DNA of 55,745 nt from Actinomadura kijaniata NBRC 14229 (GCF_001552175.1 NZ_BCQR01000066.1:1-55745); one strand, 5' to 3'. Positions 37,462 through 46,628 are shown, counted from the first letter of the stretch. Numbers and translations: made by a program. Notes: a model not told the origin generated them from the sequence alone.

Positions 37462-38331
37462 TCAGCCGACCTTGCCGATGCCCAGGGTGTTCTCGGCGGG
37501 GAGCAGGCCGCTGCCGACGGCGGCCGCCCAGACCGGTGCGATCACCTCGGTGAAGCGGTCCGCCCCCGCCTCGCCGAGGGTCTCCCACGGGCCCGCCGCC
37601 AGCGCGTCGGTGCGTTCCTCGATCCGCTGCCGCAGGGCGCGGCCCGCCTCGGTGAGCGTCCCGTCCGCCGCCAGGAGGCCGCGGGAGCGGAGGCGGTCCC
37701 CGGCCTCCTCCCACTGCCCGGGCGTCCAGCCCCGGCTGTCGAAGACCTGCCTGCGGGCCGCGCCGAACGCGGCGAACGACACCAGCGCCTCGACCGGGTC
37801 CAGGCCCTCGGTGAGCAGCGACGCGACATGGCCGTCGCCCCGGTGCTCGCGCAGGATCGTGGCGGCCTGCCACAGCACCAGGTGCGGCTCGTCCGGCCAG
37901 GGGAGGTCGGCGTTGGCGGCGGCCAGGGGACGGCCCGCGGTCCCGGCGGACTCGGCCGCGCGGCGGGCCAGCTCGGCGGCCTCCTTGACCTCGGGCGAGG
38001 CGAGGGCGTCGCCCAGCAGGGTCCGGTAGGTCGCGTCGATCGCGCGCAGCCGGGCCGCCAGGACGGTGCCGGGGTCGGCGACCCGCCAGGCGGCCGGGAC
38101 GTGCTCGGCCACCATGGCGGGCGAGAAGCTGTAGAACGCCGCGGCCACCGCGTTCGGTCCGGCCGCGCCCAGCGGGGCGGGGCGCCAGGCGAAGTAGGAG
38201 GGCCAGCGGGTGTCGGTCGCGTAGCCGAGGGCGGCGGCCTCCGCCAGCACCTCAGGGGCGTAGTAGAGAACGGCGTGCACGGGCTCGGTCAGGTGCCACA
38301 GGTTGCGGACCCGGCTCGGCGGCAGGCTCAT
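37462..38331 (-). CDS. SCO6745-family helical protein
   Basis: A 289-residue protein common in actinomycetes. It has a first helix RVRNLWHLTEPVHAVLYYAPE, then GYATDTRWPSYFAWRPAPLG and VVAAFYSFSP-like segments (VAAAFYSFSPAMV), and a winged-helix-like C-terminus (RSRGLLAADGTLTEAGRALRQRIEERTD). Function unknown. ATG 38331 has GAGGAG at good spacing; the frame is open to 38364. Two palindromes lie directly upstream. Its first 80 bp overlap the end of the GT87 gene. Confidence 0.88.
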   Translation of the reverse strand: MSLPPSRVRNLWHLTEPVHAVLYYAPEVLAEAAALGYATDTRWPSYFAWRPAPLGAAGPNAVAAAFYSFSPAMVAEHVPAAWRVADPGTVLAARLRAIDATYRTLLGDALASPEVKEAAELARRAAESAGTAGRPLAAANADLPWPDEPHLVLWQAATILREHRGDGHVASLLTEGLDPVEALVSFAAFGAARRQVFDSRGWTPGQWEEAGDRLRSRGLLAADGTLTEAGRALRQRIEERTDALAAGPWETLGEAGADRFTEVIAPVWAAAVGSGLLPAENTLGIGKVG

Positions 38332-39511
38332 GGTCGACTCCTCGTCTGAACTTGTCACTGACAAGATGCCATGCCGGACCGGAACTTGTCAATGACAAGT
38401 TCCGGGTCGAGCGGAGCCGGAGTGCCTGGTGCGCCAGGAAGGCCAGGCCCGCGACCAGGTAGCAGTTGGCCACCAGCGTCAGCGGGCCGCGGAAGCCGTA
38501 CTGGAGGGGGTGGCCGTTGTGCGGGGTCCACCACAGCGGGGCCAGGACGAACAGGACGTAGACGCATCCGGCGGTCCGGCGGTGGCCGTCGCGCAGCAGC
38601 AGGAGCAGCGCCGGCATGACCCAGACCCAGTGGTGGGCCCAGGAGATCGGGGAGACCAGCAGGCCGGTCACCCCGGTCACGGTCGCGGCCGCCGGCCAGT
38701 CGCCGCGGCGCGCCCACGCCGCCGCCAGGGCCAGTCCGGCGACGGCGAGCACCACCGGCACGACGGCGAACCACTCCCCCACTCGCTCCGGGCTGCCCAT
38801 GATCCGGCAGATGGCCCCGTAGGGCGACTGGTTGCTGATGTAGGTCCTGCCGACGCGGGAGGTGTCGTAGAAGGTGTGCAGCCAGTACTGGCGGGAGGCG
38901 TCCGGTGCGACCGCGTGGGCCAGTGCCGTGCAGCCGAGGAACGCCCCGCCGGCGACCATCGCGGACTTCGTCCTGCGTGTCAGCAGGAGCATCGGGATGA
39001 AGATGGCCGGGGTCAGCTTGACGGCCGCCGCGATCCCGATGCCGATCCCCGCCGCCCTCCCCTGGGAGACGCGGTGGACGTCGGCCAGGATGAGCGCGAG
39101 AAGGAAGACGTTCACCTGCCCCTGGAACAGGGTGTGGTGGACGGGCGCGAGGAGCAGCCCGGCGGCCACCACGGCGAGGAGCACCCCTCGGGTGGGGCGG
39201 TGACCGGCCAGTTTCAGCGCGGTCGCGCAGGCGGACGCGAACGCCGCCACCGTCGACAGCTGCCAGAGCACCCGCGCGGCGGTGAGCGGCAGCTCCGACC
39301 AGGGCGCGAAGAGCAGCGCCGCGAACGGCGTGTTGGTGAACCAGAGGCCGGACCACTTCCGCAGGTAGAGCGAGGCGTCGTCGGTCAGGGCCTGGCCGCC
39401 CTGCATGTAGATGCGGAAGTCCAGCGAGTCGTACCGGACCGAGAAGACCACCACCGCCGCCAGCTCGACGGCCAGCAGGACCTTGAGGATGTTTTCCGTT
39501 CGTTGGTTCAC
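38252..39511 (-). CDS. GT87-type polyprenyl-phosphomannose-dependent mannosyltransferase
   Basis: A 419-residue membrane enzyme with about 10 helices. SLDFRIYMQGGQAL holds the catalytic Asp after the first helix, and GQVNVFLLALIL, KLTPAIFIPMLL and SPISWAHHWVWVMPAL are family signatures. It should add mannose to lipoglycans or a related acceptor outside the membrane. GTG 39511 is chosen, with weak ribosome site; alternatives lie upstream to 39577. The last 50 residues run through the next gene's operators and into its coding region, suggesting a lost original stop. Confidence 0.85.
   Translation of the reverse strand: MNQRTENILKVLLAVELAAVVVFSVRYDSLDFRIYMQGGQALTDDASLYLRKWSGLWFTNTPFAALLFAPWSELPLTAARVLWQLSTVAAFASACATALKLAGHRPTRGVLLAVVAAGLLLAPVHHTLFQGQVNVFLLALILADVHRVSQGRAAGIGIGIAAAVKLTPAIFIPMLLLTRRTKSAMVAGGAFLGCTALAHAVAPDASRQYWLHTFYDTSRVGRTYISNQSPYGAICRIMGSPERVGEWFAVVPVVLAVAGLALAAAWARRGDWPAAATVTGVTGLLVSPISWAHHWVWVMPALLLLLRDGHRRTAGCVYVLFVLAPLWWTPHNGHPLQYGFRGPLTLVANCYLVAGLAFLAHQALRLRSTRNLSLTSSGPAWHLVSDKFRRGVDHEPAAEPGPQPVAPDRARARRSLLRP
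38351..38403. promoter_or_regulatory. Two CTTGTCA-N-TGACAAG operators
   Basis: The first perfect 15-bp palindrome is at 38351-38365. The second, at 38385-38399, extends to a perfect 23-bp palindrome over 38381-38403. Centres are 34 bp apart. They lie 20-72 bp upstream of the SCO6745-family start and inside the end of the GT87 frame. The pattern is typical of TetR/MarR-type repressors; the regulator is not in view. Confidence 0.75.
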
Positions 39512-39645
39512 GCCGTCGACGGTGGCGGGGAGGGCGTTCCGAAATCGTCGGGCCGTCGGCCACATTCGCGGGAGCACGCGGTGGCCCGCGGGCGTACGCC
39601 CGCGGGCCGATACCGGGCGCCGGGGCCGCTCGTTACGATCGCGGC

Positions 39646-40824
39646 ATGCCCGCCTCCGCCTCCCCCGCCTCCCCCTGGCCCGGCCGCCTGCGCCGGGCCG
39701 CCTGGACGCTCCTGTCCTGGTGCGGGGTCACGGCCTGCATGACGGTGATGTTCGCGACGTTGCCGCGCCACGCCGCCGTTGCCGGCATCGGCGCGTACGT
39801 CGTGCCCGCGCTGCTGATGGTGCTGCCCGTGCTGCTGTGGCGGAGGCGGCCCGAGGCGCTGGTCCCGCTGATGCTGCTCGGCTGGGTCGCGGTGGTCGCG
39901 GTGGAGGTGACGTGGCCGCTGAGCTACCTGAAGGTGGCCGCCGACGACCTGGCCGTGGCGCTGGTCGCCGCCACCCGTTCCCGGCGGGCCGCCGCCGCCC
40001 TGGCCGTGCCGACGCTCGGCGCGCACCTCATGGTCGCGGCCCTGTTCGCCCACGGCCCGGCGCTGCTCTCCGCCGTCACCTCCGTCGTGCTGGCGTTCGC
40101 GGCGGCCCTGGCGACGGGCCTGTCGGCGCGCCAGCGCCGCGAGCACGCCGCCGCGCTGCACGCGCAGGCCACCTCCCGGGCCGTCACCGCCGAGCGGCTG
40201 CGCATCGCCCGCGAGCTGCACGACATGGTCGCCCACAGCATCGGCGTCATCGCGATCCAGGCGGGCGTGGGCGCGCGGGTCATCGACTCCCAGCCCGCCA
40301 AGGCCCGTGACGCGCTCACCGCCATCGAGGACACCAGCCGCGAGACCCTGGCGGGGCTGCGGCGGATGCTGGGCGCGCTGCGCCAGGCCGAGCCCGGCGA
40401 GACCGCGGCCCCCGCGCCGCTCGACCCCGTCCCCGGGCTGGCCGACCTCGACCGGCTGGCCGCCACCACCGGGAACGCCGGGGTGCGGGTGGAGGTCCGG
40501 TGGGAGGGCGACCGGCGGGCGCTGCCCCCGGAGGTGGACGCGGCGGCGTTCCGCATCGTCCAGGAGGCGGTCGCCAACGTGGTGCGGCACGCCCGCGCCG
40601 ACGAGTGCCGGGTCACCGTCGGCTACCGGGACGGGGACCTGACCATCGAGGTCGTCGACGACGGGCGGGGATCCGGCGGGGGCGAGGGCGGCGGCTTCGG
40701 GATCGTCGGGATGCGGGAACGCGCCGGGCTGCTGCACGGCACCCTGGACGCCGGGCCGCGCCCCGGGGGCGGTTTCCGCGTGGCGGCCAGGCTGCCGGTC
40801 CCGGCGACGGCGGCGGCCCGATGA
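39646..40824 (+). CDS. NarL-type sensor histidine kinase
   Basis: A 392-residue kinase with about 4-5 N-terminal membrane helices (residues 18-155). The HisKA_3 phosphoacceptor is in ERLRIARELHDMVAHSIGVIAIQAG, and the ATPase domain has AAFRIVQEAVANVVRHA (N box), DDGRGSG and GFGIVGMRERA. The stop overlaps the response-regulator start as ATGA. The signal is unknown; there is no separate extracellular sensor domain. Confidence 0.93.
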   Translation: MPASASPASPWPGRLRRAAWTLLSWCGVTACMTVMFATLPRHAAVAGIGAYVVPALLMVLPVLLWRRRPEALVPLMLLGWVAVVAVEVTWPLSYLKVAADDLAVALVAATRSRRAAAALAVPTLGAHLMVAALFAHGPALLSAVTSVVLAFAAALATGLSARQRREHAAALHAQATSRAVTAERLRIARELHDMVAHSIGVIAIQAGVGARVIDSQPAKARDALTAIEDTSRETLAGLRRMLGALRQAEPGETAAPAPLDPVPGLADLDRLAATTGNAGVRVEVRWEGDRRALPPEVDAAAFRIVQEAVANVVRHARADECRVTVGYRDGDLTIEVVDDGRGSGGGEGGGFGIVGMRERAGLLHGTLDAGPRPGGGFRVAARLPVPATAAAR

Positions 40825-41507
40825 CGGCGGACCGGGCGGCGGACCAGGCGGCGGACCAGGCGGCGGAGGTCCGGCTCGTGCTGGCCGACGACCAGCCGCT
40901 GATCCGCACCGGGCTGCGGACGCTCATCGCCGACCAGCCCGGCCTGACGGTGGTCGGCGAGGCCGGGGACGGGGCCGAGGCGGTCCGGCTGGCCGCCGGG
41001 CTGCGGCCCGACCTCGTCGTGATGGACATCCGCATGCCCGGCATGGACGGCATCGCCGCCACCCGCCGGATCGTCGCCGCCGGCACGGCGAAGGTGCTGG
41101 TGCTCACCACGTTCGACGACGACGAGTACGTTCACGCGGCGCTGCGCGCGGGGGCGAGCGGGTTCCTGGTCAAGGACATGGCGCTGGAGGACATCCTGGG
41201 CGCCGTCCGCGTGGTGGCGGCGGGCGACGCGCTGCTGGCCCCGGCCGTCACCCGCCGCCTGATCGCCGAGTTCGTGTCCCGGTCCGCGCCCGCGCCGCCG
41301 CCGCTGGACGGGATCACCGGGCGCGAGCGCGAGGTGCTCGCCCTCGTCGGGCGCGGCCTGTCCAACCACGAGATCGCCGCCGAGCTGACCATCAGCGTGG
41401 CGACCGCCAAGGCGCACGTCGCGCGGCTGCTGACCAAGCTGGGCGCGCGCGACCGCGTCCAGCTGGTCATCATCGCCTACGACACCGGCCTGGCCACTCC
41501 CCGGTGA
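40821..41507 (+). CDS. NarL/FixJ-family response regulator
   Basis: A 228-residue regulator: receiver domain with VLADDQPLIRTGL, phosphoacceptor Asp in VVMDIRMPGMDG, VLTTFDDDEYV and the Lys in GFLVKDM; C-terminal LuxR-type HTH TGREREVLALVGRGLSNHEIA. The N-terminus has a short repeat AADQAADQAAE from 12-bp DNA repeats. Translationally coupled to the kinase. Confidence 0.95.
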   Translation: MTADRAADQAADQAAEVRLVLADDQPLIRTGLRTLIADQPGLTVVGEAGDGAEAVRLAAGLRPDLVVMDIRMPGMDGIAATRRIVAAGTAKVLVLTTFDDDEYVHAALRAGASGFLVKDMALEDILGAVRVVAAGDALLAPAVTRRLIAEFVSRSAPAPPPLDGITGREREVLALVGRGLSNHEIAAELTISVATAKAHVARLLTKLGARDRVQLVIIAYDTGLATPR

Positions 41508-41648
41508 GGGCGGCGCGCAGGGCGGCACGGCGGTCCCCTTCCGGGTGCGAAAGGCCAGGTCGCACGGAACTACAGTAAGCGAAGTTATCCGGGCGGCCCC
41601 TCGTCCCCTAAGGTCGGGAGAGGGAGACGATCGGCGAGAGGGGCCGCC

Positions 41649-42734
41649 ATGGCACAGCAGGTACGCGGGGTCATCGCACCGGGCAAGGGGGAGCCGGTCC
41701 GGATCGAGACGATCACCGTTCCCGATCCGGGGCCGGGCGAGGCGGTGGTGAGGGTCCAGGCCTGCGGGGTCTGCCACACCGACCTGCACTACCGCCAGGG
41801 CGGGATCAACGACGAGTTCCCCTTCCTGCTCGGCCACGAGGCCGCCGGCACCGTGGAGAGCGTCGGCGACGGCGTCACCGAGGTCGCCCCCGGCGACTTC
41901 GTGATCCTGAACTGGCGGGCGGTGTGCGGCCAGTGCCGGGCGTGCCGGCGCGGTCGCCCCTGGTACTGCTTCGACACCCACAACGCGGCCCAGAGGATGA
42001 CGCTGGCCGACGGCACCGAGCTGTCCCCGGCGCTGGGGATCGGCGCGTTCGCCGACAAGACCCTGGTGGCCGCCGGGCAGTGCACCAAGGTGGACCCGGC
42101 CGCGCGCCCGGAGGTGGCCGGGCTGCTGGGATGCGGGGTGATGGCCGGGCTGGGCGCGGCGATCAACACCGGCGGCGTCGGGCGCGGCGACAGCGTGGCC
42201 GTGATCGGCTGCGGCGGGGTCGGCGCGGCGGCGGTGCTGGGCGCCCGCCTGGCCGGAGCGGCGAAGATCATCGCGATCGACCTGGACGAGCGCAAGCTGG
42301 CCACCGCCCGGGGGCTGGGCGCCACCCACACCGTCGCCGCCCGCGACACCGACGTCGTCACGGCCGTCCAGGACCTGACCGGCGGGTTCGGCGCCGACGT
42401 GGTCATCGACGCGGTGGGGCTGCCGCAGACCTACCAGCAGGCGTTCTACGCCCGGGACCTGGCCGGGACCGTGGTGCTGGTCGGCGTCCCCACCCCCGAC
42501 ATGACCCTGGAGCTTCCCCTGCTGGACGTCTTCGGGCGCGGCGGGGCGCTGAAGTCGTCCTGGTACGGCGACTGCCTGCCCTCGCGGGACTTCCCGATGC
42601 TGATCGACCTGTATCTCCAGGGCCGCCTGGAGCTGGACGCCTTCGTCTCCGAGACCATCGCCCTCGACCAGGTGGAAGAGGCCTTCACCAAGATGCACCA
42701 CGGCGACGTGCTGCGCTCGGTGGTGGTGCTGTGA
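41649..42734 (+). CDS. mscR: S-(hydroxymethyl)mycothiol dehydrogenase
   Basis: A 361-residue zinc alcohol dehydrogenase that oxidises the formaldehyde-mycothiol adduct. Catalytic zinc is bound by CGVCHTD, GHEAAG and later residues; the structural zinc site is CGQCRACRRGRPWYC; the NAD fold has VIGCGGVGAAAVLGARLAGA. The INDEFPFLLGHEAAG and SSWYGDCLPSRDFP segments match the mycothiol type. ATG start. The stop overlaps the next gene's ATG by one base. Confidence 0.92.
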   Translation: MAQQVRGVIAPGKGEPVRIETITVPDPGPGEAVVRVQACGVCHTDLHYRQGGINDEFPFLLGHEAAGTVESVGDGVTEVAPGDFVILNWRAVCGQCRACRRGRPWYCFDTHNAAQRMTLADGTELSPALGIGAFADKTLVAAGQCTKVDPAARPEVAGLLGCGVMAGLGAAINTGGVGRGDSVAVIGCGGVGAAAVLGARLAGAAKIIAIDLDERKLATARGLGATHTVAARDTDVVTAVQDLTGGFGADVVIDAVGLPQTYQQAFYARDLAGTVVLVGVPTPDMTLELPLLDVFGRGGALKSSWYGDCLPSRDFPMLIDLYLQGRLELDAFVSETIALDQVEEAFTKMHHGDVLRSVVVL

Positions 42735-43375
42735 TGGCCCGGTCCGGCGGGGTCCGCGTCGACCACCTGGTCACCTCCGGCACCTTCTCCCTGGACGGCG
42801 GCACCTGGGAGGTCGACAACAACGTCTGGATCGTCGGCGACGACGCCGAGTGCGTGGTGATCGACGCCGCCCACGACGCCGACGCCATCGCCGCCGCCGT
42901 CGGCGACCGGACCCTGCTGGCGATCGTCTCCACCCACGGGCACGACGACCACATCGACGCCGCCCCGGCCCTGTCGGCCCGCACCGGCGCCCCGGTGCTG
43001 CTGCACCCGTCGGATCTGATGCTGTGGAAGCGGAGACACCCCGAGACCTCCCCGCAGGGGGAGCTGACCGACGGCCAGGTCATCACCGTGGCCGGAACCG
43101 GCCTGACGGTGCTGCACACCCCCGGCCACTCCCCCGGCGCGGTGTGCCTGCACGCCCCCGCGCTGGGCACGGTGTTCTCCGGCGACACCCTGTTCCAGGG
43201 CGGGCCCGGCGCGACCGGACGGTCGTTCTCCGACTTCCCCACCATCATCGACTCCATCCGGCGACGGCTGCTGACCCTGCCGCCCGACACGGTGGTGCGC
43301 ACCGGTCACGGCGATTCCACCACCATCGGCGCCGAAGCACCCCACCTCGACGAATGGATCGCCCGGGGCCACTGA
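42734..43375 (+). CDS. MBL-fold hydrolase coupled to mscR
   Basis: A 213-residue metallo-hydrolase with STHGHDDHIDAA (HxHxDH), LHTPGHSPGAVCLH, VFSGDTLFQGGPG and VRTGHGDST. The gene follows mscR with a TGATG overlap, as in mycobacteria, and probably acts on S-formylmycothiol or a related thioester, completing formaldehyde detoxification. That specific reaction is inferred from gene order. Confidence 0.9.
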   Translation: MARSGGVRVDHLVTSGTFSLDGGTWEVDNNVWIVGDDAECVVIDAAHDADAIAAAVGDRTLLAIVSTHGHDDHIDAAPALSARTGAPVLLHPSDLMLWKRRHPETSPQGELTDGQVITVAGTGLTVLHTPGHSPGAVCLHAPALGTVFSGDTLFQGGPGATGRSFSDFPTIIDSIRRRLLTLPPDTVVRTGHGDSTTIGAEAPHLDEWIARGH

Positions 43376-43475
43376 CGGCGCCCCGGGGTCACCGACGGCT
43401 CACCGCGTCGGGACCGTCCACCGGAGCCGGATGCGGCATAGTGTCCTTCGGTGCTTCCGGTGACGGGGAGGTGGG

Positions 43476-44234
43476 ATGCGGCCCAAGGGACCGCAGGCCG
43501 CTGTCGTGACGGCATGTCTGGCCATCGCGGGCTGCGGCACCGCGTCGGGGGCGCCCACCGCGAACGTCCCCCCGCCGACCGCCCCGCCCGCGCCCGCCGC
43601 CTCGACGGCCGCGCCGCTCCAGGACGCCCCCCGGGCGGCGCCGCCGGAGGCGACGCGGAGCAACCGCCCGCTCAGGATCCTCGGCAAGCGCGCCTCCTGG
43701 CGCATCACGACGTACTACACGGCGGTGCAGTCGTTCCACGGCGGACGGCTCACCGAAGTGCGCGGCTGTCCCCGGCTGCACTGCAAATGGGGGAAGACGC
43801 CCCTCGGGAAGTATCCGGCGGACTTCCTCAAAGTGATCAAGATGGAGGGCAGCGGGCGGATCACCGAGGGCCCCACCAGGGGCCGCTACCTCAACTGGTC
43901 CTCCTCCGTCGGCTGGTGGCTGGACTCCAGCACCCGCGACTCGCGCGCCAGGCCGCTGCGCGCCTGGTCGTCGGCGGCGGCCGACCGGGACGTGCTGGCG
44001 CGCGGACAGCGCTTCGCCGTCGCCGACTGCGGCAGGACCGCCGGGGGCAGGCCCCTCCCGGCGAAGGTGTGCGACCGGTTCCGCTCGGCCACCTGGACGG
44101 TCACCGACGTGTTCCGGCCGGGCTGGGGCGGCGAGCACCACGCCGACGTGTACATCGGCGAGGAGACGGGGCCGGGCTTCGCGCGTTCGCCGTACTACAC
44201 GACGCTCAAGGGAGCGACGATCGGCGCGCCGTGA
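43476..44234 (+). CDS. Lipoprotein with a 3D-like (double-psi barrel) domain
   Basis: A 252-residue protein. ACLAIAGC is a lipobox at residues about 14-20, followed by a P/A-rich spacer to about 65. The folded part starts WRITTYYTAVQSFHGG, has CPRLHCKWGKTPLGKYPADF and ends WTVTDVFRPGWGGEHHADVYIGE. The ending resembles the Asp-rich end of 3D/MltA-type cell-wall domains. Four cysteines could form disulfides outside the cell. I suggest a cell-wall role; the family assignment is tentative. Confidence 0.75.
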   Translation: MRPKGPQAAVVTACLAIAGCGTASGAPTANVPPPTAPPAPAASTAAPLQDAPRAAPPEATRSNRPLRILGKRASWRITTYYTAVQSFHGGRLTEVRGCPRLHCKWGKTPLGKYPADFLKVIKMEGSGRITEGPTRGRYLNWSSSVGWWLDSSTRDSRARPLRAWSSAAADRDVLARGQRFAVADCGRTAGGRPLPAKVCDRFRSATWTVTDVFRPGWGGEHHADVYIGEETGPGFARSPYYTTLKGATIGAP

Positions 44235-44254
44235 CCCGCCCCCGATGAGCGAGG

Positions 44255-45922
44255 TCAGTGCTCGGCGGCGGGCTCGACGGCGGGCCCGGCGGGCTTGACC
44301 GTGGGCTCGGTGGCGGGCTCGGTGGCGGGCTCGGGAACGCCGGTCTCGGCGCGGCGTGGACCGGCCAGCCGTGTCGGGCGGGTGCGGCCCCGCAGGGTGA
44401 CCTCCTCGCCCAGCCACCAGTGGGCCGCCTCCTCCGCCCCGGCGGCCTCCACCACCGAGCCCGCCGCCAGCACCCGGCCCTCGGTGGACTTGGCCAGGTC
44501 GGTCAGGCGGGCGGCCTCGTTGACCGGGTCGCCGATGACGGTGTACTCGAAGCGCTCCTCGGCACCGATGTGCCCGGCGACGGCCTCGCCCGCCGAGACG
44601 CCCACGGCGGCGCGCAGGCCGGGGACCTCGGCGCGCAGCCGTTCGGCCAGCACCCGCCCGGCGGCCAGGGCGCGGGCGGCCGAGCCGTCCAGCTCCAGCG
44701 GCGCGCCGAAGATCGCCAGTGCGGCGTCGCCCTCGAACTTGTTGATCCATCCGCCGTGCGCGCCGACGACGTCGACGACCACGGCGAAGAACTCGTTGAG
44801 CAGCTGCACGACCTCGGTGGGCGGGCGGTCGGCGGCCAGCCGGGTCGAGCCGACGATGTCCACGAACAGCACCGCCACCTCGCGCAGCTCGCCGCCCAGG
44901 TCCACGCCCTGCTCCAGGGAGACGCGGGCGGCGTCCGGGCCGACCTGGCGGTCGAACAGGTCCGCCAGCCGGTCGCGTTCGCGCAGCCCGGCGGCCATGT
45001 GGTTGAACCCGGCCTGCAACAGCCCGATCTCGCTGGCGTCGTAGACCGGCACCCGCACGTCCAGGTCGCCGCGTTCCACGCGGGCCAGGCCGAGCCGTAC
45101 CGACTCCACCGGGTCGGCGATGGCGCGGGCCGCGCCGTAGGTGACGCCGAACCCGACGACCAGGGAGGTGCCGCCGAGCGCCAGCACCGCCCCGACGAAC
45201 GCGTTCAGCGACACGTCGGCGAACAGGAACGAGCCGACCGCCAGCGCCATCAGCCCCAGGATCGGCACGGCGGTGCCCAGCGCCCAGGCCAGCACCGACC
45301 GGGCGACCACGCCGGGCAGGCCTGTGCGCTGCGGCATGCGGTCGGCCAGTGTGGTGGTCAGGGCGCGGCGCAGCAGGCGTTCGGTGAGCAGGTACACGAT
45401 CGCGCAGGTGGTCAGGCCGCCCAGCAGGCTCGTCAGGCCGAGGCGGACGGCCTGCAGGGTCGAGAACGGGGCGTTGACCGCCACCCAGCCGACCGTTCCG
45501 ATGCCCCACAGGCTGAGGTGGACCCCCATCAGCCGCAGCGGCCCGTACAGCAGCAGGGAGCGTTCGCGGCGGTCGGGCTCCTCGTGCCGTTCCACCAGGC
45601 GGCGCACCCGGCGGAAGAAGCGCTCGCCCAGCAGCAGGCCGACCGGGACGGCCGCGACCACGTAGGCCATGAAGATCCACAGGTTGAGTTCGGCGAGCCA
45701 GGGGGAGACCGGGCCGTCGGGGTTGGGCAGCAGCACGCTGAACAGCAGCACCACCAGCGCGCCGCCCAGGTTGGCCAGGCCGGTGGCGACGGTGACCAGG
45801 ACCCGGGCGCGGCGGGCGATCTGGGCACGGGTGTCGTCCGGACCGCCGTCGATCAGCCGCCACAGCAGGCGGAAGGGGTGCCGCCAACGCCGCGCGGCAG
45901 CCTTCGCCTCGTCGAGTCGCAT
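44255..45922 (-). CDS. Class III adenylate/guanylate cyclase with 6-TM and HAMP
   Basis: A 555-residue membrane cyclase: six N-terminal helices (residues about 40-275), a HAMP linker (ARAIADPVESVRLGLARVERGDLDVRVP), then the cyclase domain. Metal-binding Asp residues are in VLFVDIVGSTRLA and INKFEGDAALAIFG, the substrate Lys in NKF, and Asp/Asn/Arg in TVIGDPVNEAARL. Resembles the mycobacterial Rv1318c-Rv1320c/Rv3645 group. The C-terminus has PATEPATEP repeats. ATG 45922 is chosen. It should make cAMP, which may matter to the Crp-type proteins at 23.9-28.6 kb. Confidence 0.92.
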   Translation of the reverse strand: MRLDEAKAAARRWRHPFRLLWRLIDGGPDDTRAQIARRARVLVTVATGLANLGGALVVLLFSVLLPNPDGPVSPWLAELNLWIFMAYVVAAVPVGLLLGERFFRRVRRLVERHEEPDRRERSLLLYGPLRLMGVHLSLWGIGTVGWVAVNAPFSTLQAVRLGLTSLLGGLTTCAIVYLLTERLLRRALTTTLADRMPQRTGLPGVVARSVLAWALGTAVPILGLMALAVGSFLFADVSLNAFVGAVLALGGTSLVVGFGVTYGAARAIADPVESVRLGLARVERGDLDVRVPVYDASEIGLLQAGFNHMAAGLRERDRLADLFDRQVGPDAARVSLEQGVDLGGELREVAVLFVDIVGSTRLAADRPPTEVVQLLNEFFAVVVDVVGAHGGWINKFEGDAALAIFGAPLELDGSAARALAAGRVLAERLRAEVPGLRAAVGVSAGEAVAGHIGAEERFEYTVIGDPVNEAARLTDLAKSTEGRVLAAGSVVEAAGAEEAAHWWLGEEVTLRGRTRPTRLAGPRRAETGVPEPATEPATEPTVKPAGPAVEPAAEH

Positions 45923-46030
45923 GAGGCTGGAGACTAGCCGGTCACACCCGGTGTTCCGTACATCACATCCGATTTCCACCCGGAGTAATGGAAGGGTCAC
46001 ACCTGGGCCGAAACCGGTGAGTCCCCTCGC

Positions 46031-46534
46031 TCAAGGGCGGATCGGGTCCAGCAGCCGGTGCGGGGTGCGCAGGGCGAGGGAGACCGGGTCGTCGCGGCGG
46101 TCGCCGTCCAGGGCGGGGCCGGGGTGGATCTCCAGGTCGGTGGGCACCGGGACCTCCTCGCAGGAGGAGCACCTGCCGCCGACGCCGACCAGGCCGCCGC
46201 ATCCGACGTGGCGGAACAGGCGGCAGGCCCCGGCGCCCGAGAAGTTGCGCGCGCCCCAGTCCGACAGGGCGTGCACGGCGGGCCACAGCTCCAGGCCGGT
46301 GTCGGTGAGGACGTACTCGCCGTCGCGCTTGTCCAGCACCCCGGCCTCGACCAGGGCCCCCAGCCGGGCGGTCAGCACCGCGCGGGGGATGTCCAGGTGC
46401 GCCTGGAAGTGGCCGAAGCGGCGGACCCCGTAGAACGCGTCCCTGATGATCAGCAGGGTCCAGCGCTCCCCCACGACCTCCAGCGCCCGCGCCAGGGAGC
46501 AGACCTGCCGCGTGTAGTCCTTGCCGAGTGCCAT
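46031..46534 (-). CDS. HxlR-family regulator
   Basis: A 167-residue winged-helix regulator: CSLARALEVVGERWTLLIIRDAFYGVRRFGHFQ is the HxlR signature and LDIPRAVLTARLGALVEAG the recognition region. A C-terminal Cys cluster (CGGL, CSSCEE) may bind zinc. ATG start. Divergent from an MFS exporter over 94 bp with two matching operator copies, so it likely represses the exporter and itself. Confidence 0.92.
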   Translation of the reverse strand: MALGKDYTRQVCSLARALEVVGERWTLLIIRDAFYGVRRFGHFQAHLDIPRAVLTARLGALVEAGVLDKRDGEYVLTDTGLELWPAVHALSDWGARNFSGAGACRLFRHVGCGGLVGVGGRCSSCEEVPVPTDLEIHPGPALDGDRRDDPVSLALRTPHRLLDPIRP

Positions 46535-46555
46535 GGGCCAAGACTACCCGCGAGG

Positions 46556-46616
46556 TGGTTCATTCACCGAACCGAACCGTGTTAGGGTCGCCGTCGTTCT
46601 GGTTCATTCAACGAAC
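46556..46616. promoter_or_regulatory. Two HxlR operators flanking a promoter
   Basis: TGGTTCATTCACCGAAC (46556-46572) and TGGTTCATTCAACGAAC (46600-46616) differ at one base and are 44 bp apart; each has GTTC/GAAC ends. A -10-like TAGGGT at 46583-46588 lies between them, so binding would cover the -35 and the start region of the exporter promoter. Confidence 0.75.
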
Positions 46617-46628
46617 TGAGGAGACCGG

